Source of the DNA: Flavobacteriaceae bacterium
GTDB taxonomy: Bacteria > Bacteroidota > Bacteroidia > Flavobacteriales > Flavobacteriaceae
DNA: 64,000 nt
Reading direction: 5' to 3'
NCBI GenBank assembly: GCA_028284005.1
Contig: JANQSO010000005.1
Location: 186,001 to 250,000, forward strand
The notes below the pieces were generated by a model, which searched no databases, was not told the origin of the DNA, and worked only from the letters and a program-made list of their open reading frames with translations. The position numbers were made by a program, and so were the translations under genes. Below are positions 61,637 through 64,000 of the stretch, piece after piece; positions within the stretch are counted from its first letter, which is position 1; every line of letters starts with the position of its first letter.

Positions 61637-61664
61637 TTATTTTTACTGAAGTTAAACCGTATAT

Positions 61665-62297
61665 ATGTTTGCGTTTTTCAAGAAACTATTTGCTTCAAAA
61701 TCTAACAAACAAATTACCGAAAGTGACCCCATGAAAAAATTTCTCATTGCCGGATTAGGCAATATTGGTCCAAAATATGAAAATACCCGGCATAATATTG
61801 GCTTTAAAATGCTTGATTTTTTAGCTGAAAAGGAATCTCTTACATGGGAAACAGTGAAGCTGGGAGATGTTACAATTCACAAGAAGAAAGGGCGAACTTT
61901 TTTGCTTCTGAAACCCAGTACTTATATGAACCTTAGTGGAAAAGCTGTGAAATACTGGCTGGAAAAAGAAAAGATTCCATTGGAAAACCTGTTGGTCATT
62001 ACAGACGATCTAAATTTACCATTTGGTACCATTCGCATAAAAACCAAAGGAAGTGATGGCGGGCACAACGGTCTAAAGGATATACAACATACATTGCAAA
62101 CTACAAATTATACCCGATTCAGGTTTGGGATCAGTGATAAATTCTCCAAAGGAAGACAAGTAGATTACGTCTTAAGCAAATGGAATGAAGAAGAGCAGAA
62201 AAGTTTAGAAGAACGGCTGGAAAAAGGATCTCAGGTTATCGAATCTTTTGGCCTTGCCGGCACAGCCATCACTATGAATACCTTTAATGGAAAATAA
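61665..62297 (+). CDS. pth: Peptidyl-tRNA hydrolase
   Basis: Recycles peptidyl-tRNA dropped by stalled ribosomes. The core starts at MKKFLIAGLGNIGPKYENTRHNIGF (the Asn and catalytic His of the family) and includes STYMNLSGKAV, ITDDLNLPFG and GSDGGHNGLKDI. The 210-residue form has a short extension (MFAFFKKLFASKSNKQITESDP) that I recall from other flavobacterial Pth proteins. However, a perfect TAnnTTTG (TATGTTTG, 61664-61671) overlaps its ATG, so the start at 61731 (188 residues) is possible. The 3' end overlaps ribF by 11 bp. Confidence 0.94.
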   Translation: MFAFFKKLFASKSNKQITESDPMKKFLIAGLGNIGPKYENTRHNIGFKMLDFLAEKESLTWETVKLGDVTIHKKKGRTFLLLKPSTYMNLSGKAVKYWLEKEKIPLENLLVITDDLNLPFGTIRIKTKGSDGGHNGLKDIQHTLQTTNYTRFRFGISDKFSKGRQVDYVLSKWNEEEQKSLEERLEKGSQVIESFGLAGTAITMNTFNGK

Positions 62298-63231
62298 CGT
62301 GAACGAATATACCTCCGCAGCATCTTACGAAAACTCACGATCTTGTGTAGTAACTATAGGTACCTTTGATGGTGTACATATTGGGCATAAAGCTATTTTA
62401 AAGCGTTTGGTGGATGCTGCTGAAAAAGAAGGTCTCGACTCGGTGCTGTTGACATTTTTTCCCCACCCCAGAATGGTATTGCAGAAGAATTCAAACATAA
62501 AGCTTATCAATACTATCCTTGAAAAAAAAGAACTATTGGAAGAAATAGGCCTGAACCATTTAATTATACATCCTTTTACGCATGCGTTTTCACGATTGAC
62601 TGCCGTAGAATATGTTCGGGATATTTTAGTAAACCGCTTAAAAGCCAAAAAGATCATCATTGGCTACGATCATCGTTTTGGCAGAAATAGAACTGCCACT
62701 ATTGAAGATTTACGTGAGTTTGGAAAAACCTACCATTTTGAAGTAGAAGAAATTTCAGCTCAGGAATTGGATGAGGTGGCCATAAGTTCCACAAAAATCA
62801 GAAAAGCCTTACAGGCAGGAGACATCACTACTGCAAATAATTACTTAGGGTATCCGTTTATGCTTTCGGGAAAAGTGGTCAAAGGAAAAGGTATTGGCCG
62901 AACTTTAGAGTATCCCACGGCAAACCTGCAAGTTGACGAGCCTTATAAGCTCATTCCAAAGAATGGAGTGTATGTTGTAGAAGCAGAAATAAACGGTCAT
63001 AAAACCTACGGAATTACAAGTATTGGCACCAATCCAACCGTAGGAGGCAAACACAAAACCATTGAAACCTACTTTCTGGATACATCTGAAGACCTATATG
63101 AAAAGCCATTGCGCATATCCTTTTTAACCCATATTCGTGATGAAGAAACCTTTAAAGATATTAATGATTTAAAAGAAGCTATTAAAAAGGATGAAAATTT
63201 TGCCAGGGAGTTTTTAAAGAGCTATGAATAA
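62287..63231 (+). CDS. ribF: Bifunctional riboflavin kinase / FAD synthetase
   Basis: Converts riboflavin to FMN and then FAD. 314 residues. The N-terminal FAD synthetase (nucleotidyltransferase) domain has VVTIGTFDGVHIGHKAIL, TFFPHPRMVL, GYDHRFGRNR and the ISSTKIRKAL motif. The C-terminal riboflavin kinase domain (about 185-310) has SGKVVKGKGIGRTLEYPTANL (the PTAN motif), NGVYVV and IETYFLD. It overlaps pth by 11 bp and the next gene by 8 bp, so the three form an operon. Confidence 0.96.
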   Translation: MENNVNEYTSAASYENSRSCVVTIGTFDGVHIGHKAILKRLVDAAEKEGLDSVLLTFFPHPRMVLQKNSNIKLINTILEKKELLEEIGLNHLIIHPFTHAFSRLTAVEYVRDILVNRLKAKKIIIGYDHRFGRNRTATIEDLREFGKTYHFEVEEISAQELDEVAISSTKIRKALQAGDITTANNYLGYPFMLSGKVVKGKGIGRTLEYPTANLQVDEPYKLIPKNGVYVVEAEINGHKTYGITSIGTNPTVGGKHKTIETYFLDTSEDLYEKPLRISFLTHIRDEETFKDINDLKEAIKKDENFAREFLKSYE

Positions 63232-64000
63232 ATTTCTTTTCAAAAATATTGACAATACCGGGCTTGTATTATTCAGATCAGTATTTGGTTTGCTTATTAC
63301 TCTAGAAGCTTTTGGCGCAATTGCCACAGGTTGGGTGAAACGCACACTGGTAGATCCGGAATTTACTTTTAATTTCATCGGGTTCGATTTCTTACAACCG
63401 CTCCCCGGCAATGGGATGTATTACTATTTTGCTATTATGGGAGTCTTTGGGCTATGCGTGATGCTGGGATACAAATATCGTTACAGCATGATAGCATATG
63501 CCCTTATGTGGACCGCTGTATATTTAATGCAAAAAACCTCTTACAACAATCATTATTATTTAATGATGCTGTTGTGCTGGCTAATGGTATTTCTTCCTGC
63601 AAATCGTTGGTTTTCATTAGATGCCAGGTATGACCCATCTATTAGGTCGTCTGCTATGCCCCAATGGGTATTATGGATATTGATATTGCAGGTATGGATC
63701 GTATATACATATGCCTCCGTGGCAAAATTATATCCGGACTGGATCAACGCCACTGTCCCTGCTGTTCTTATGAGTGGCAAAAAACATTATTGGCTTATCG
63801 GTGATCTTTTACAACAGAACTGGGTGCATTGGTGCATTGCATATGTTGGTATTTTATTTGACCTGCTTATCGTCCCCTTATTGCTTTGGAAAAGAACCCG
63901 GCTTTTTGGATTTATCGTTTCGGTATTTTTCCATTTGTTTAATTCGATAGTTTTTCAAATAGGGATCTTTCCTTATATGTCTATCGCTTTTTCTCTTTTT
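63224..64000 (+). CDS. HTTM-domain (vitamin K-dependent gamma-carboxylase-like) membrane protein, N-terminal part
   Basis: The frame opens at the ATG at 63224, overlapping ribF by 8 bp, and is still open at the window edge after 259 codons. It starts MNKFLFKNIDNTGLVLFRSVFGLLIT and has several membrane helices. YNNHYYLMMLLCWLMVFLPANRWFSLDA is typical of the HTTM family, which includes the animal gamma-glutamyl carboxylase and many bacterial relatives. WILILQVWIVYTYASVAKLYPDWI, another family stretch, follows. The membrane-embedded reaction in flavobacteria is unknown. Placement after ribF may simply reflect co-transcription. The C-terminal part is outside the window. Confidence 0.82.
   Translation, partial: MNKFLFKNIDNTGLVLFRSVFGLLITLEAFGAIATGWVKRTLVDPEFTFNFIGFDFLQPLPGNGMYYYFAIMGVFGLCVMLGYKYRYSMIAYALMWTAVYLMQKTSYNNHYYLMMLLCWLMVFLPANRWFSLDARYDPSIRSSAMPQWVLWILILQVWIVYTYASVAKLYPDWINATVPAVLMSGKKHYWLIGDLLQQNWVHWCIAYVGILFDLLIVPLLLWKRTRLFGFIVSVFFHLFNSIVFQIGIFPYMSIAFSLF

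Overview
The window (64 kb, AT-rich) looks like a chromosomal stretch of a marine member of the Flavobacteriaceae (Bacteroidota). Supporting signs are type IX secretion C-terminal domains, a gliding-adhesin locus, PorP/SprF proteins, a TonB-dependent receptor with a carboxypeptidase-like N-terminal domain, a LytS/LytTR pair, a SulP transporter paired with carbonic anhydrase, and promoters of the Bacteroidota type (TTG, 16-19 nt, then TAnnTTTG). Most genes are ordinary vertical flavobacterial genes; one short stretch (56.7-59.7 kb) carries the marks of an integrated element.

Layout. 0-7 kb: end of aspS, a ClC antiporter, a cold shock protein, tadA, dxs and dgt. 7-20 kb: a region built around phosphate. 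A TonB-dependent receptor and a beta-helix lipoprotein, a phosphate-type porin, and a Pit transporter fused to a PhoU-like tail all have TTWACA-like half-sites repeated every 11 bp in front of a TTTGCA element, which is the layout of a Pho box. In between lie a SulP/carbonic anhydrase bicarbonate operon and small secreted proteins. 20-29 kb: nrdB-nrdA, small lipoprotein and DUF genes, MarC, a C-terminal processing protease, dCMP deaminase and HupE. 29-33 kb: a four-gene periplasmic sulfur operon (sulfite oxidase type molybdoenzyme, membrane-anchored cytochrome c, lipoprotein sulfurtransferase, fatty acid hydroxylase family protein).

33-39 kb: a secreted T9SS cargo next to a LytTR regulator and TPR histidine kinase, then small proteins. 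39-56 kb: a large minus-strand locus whose order (CHU_C protein, PorP-coiled-coil-SPOR protein, 3224-residue repeat adhesin, PorP/SprF protein) matches the sprC-sprD-sprB-sprF operon of gliding flavobacteria, with two further secreted proteins upstream. The promoters of those two upstream genes share a 13-bp box at identical spacing from the -7 element.

56.7-59.7 kb: tRNA-Leu(CAA) with a 55-bp direct repeat of its 3' half 2938 bp away. The repeat encloses a Cys-rich lipoprotein, a pentapeptide-repeat membrane protein and a small basic protein, but no integrase. The tRNA's own terminator appears to have been displaced to the far end. 59.8-64 kb: prs, rplY, pth, ribF and the start of an HTTM/gamma-carboxylase-like membrane protein cut by the window edge.

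The best candidates for something new are the six-fold Pho-type array before the receptor/lipoprotein pair, the integrase-less tRNA-Leu islet, and the shared promoter box upstream of the adhesin locus. All functional calls come from reading motifs; no database search was possible.
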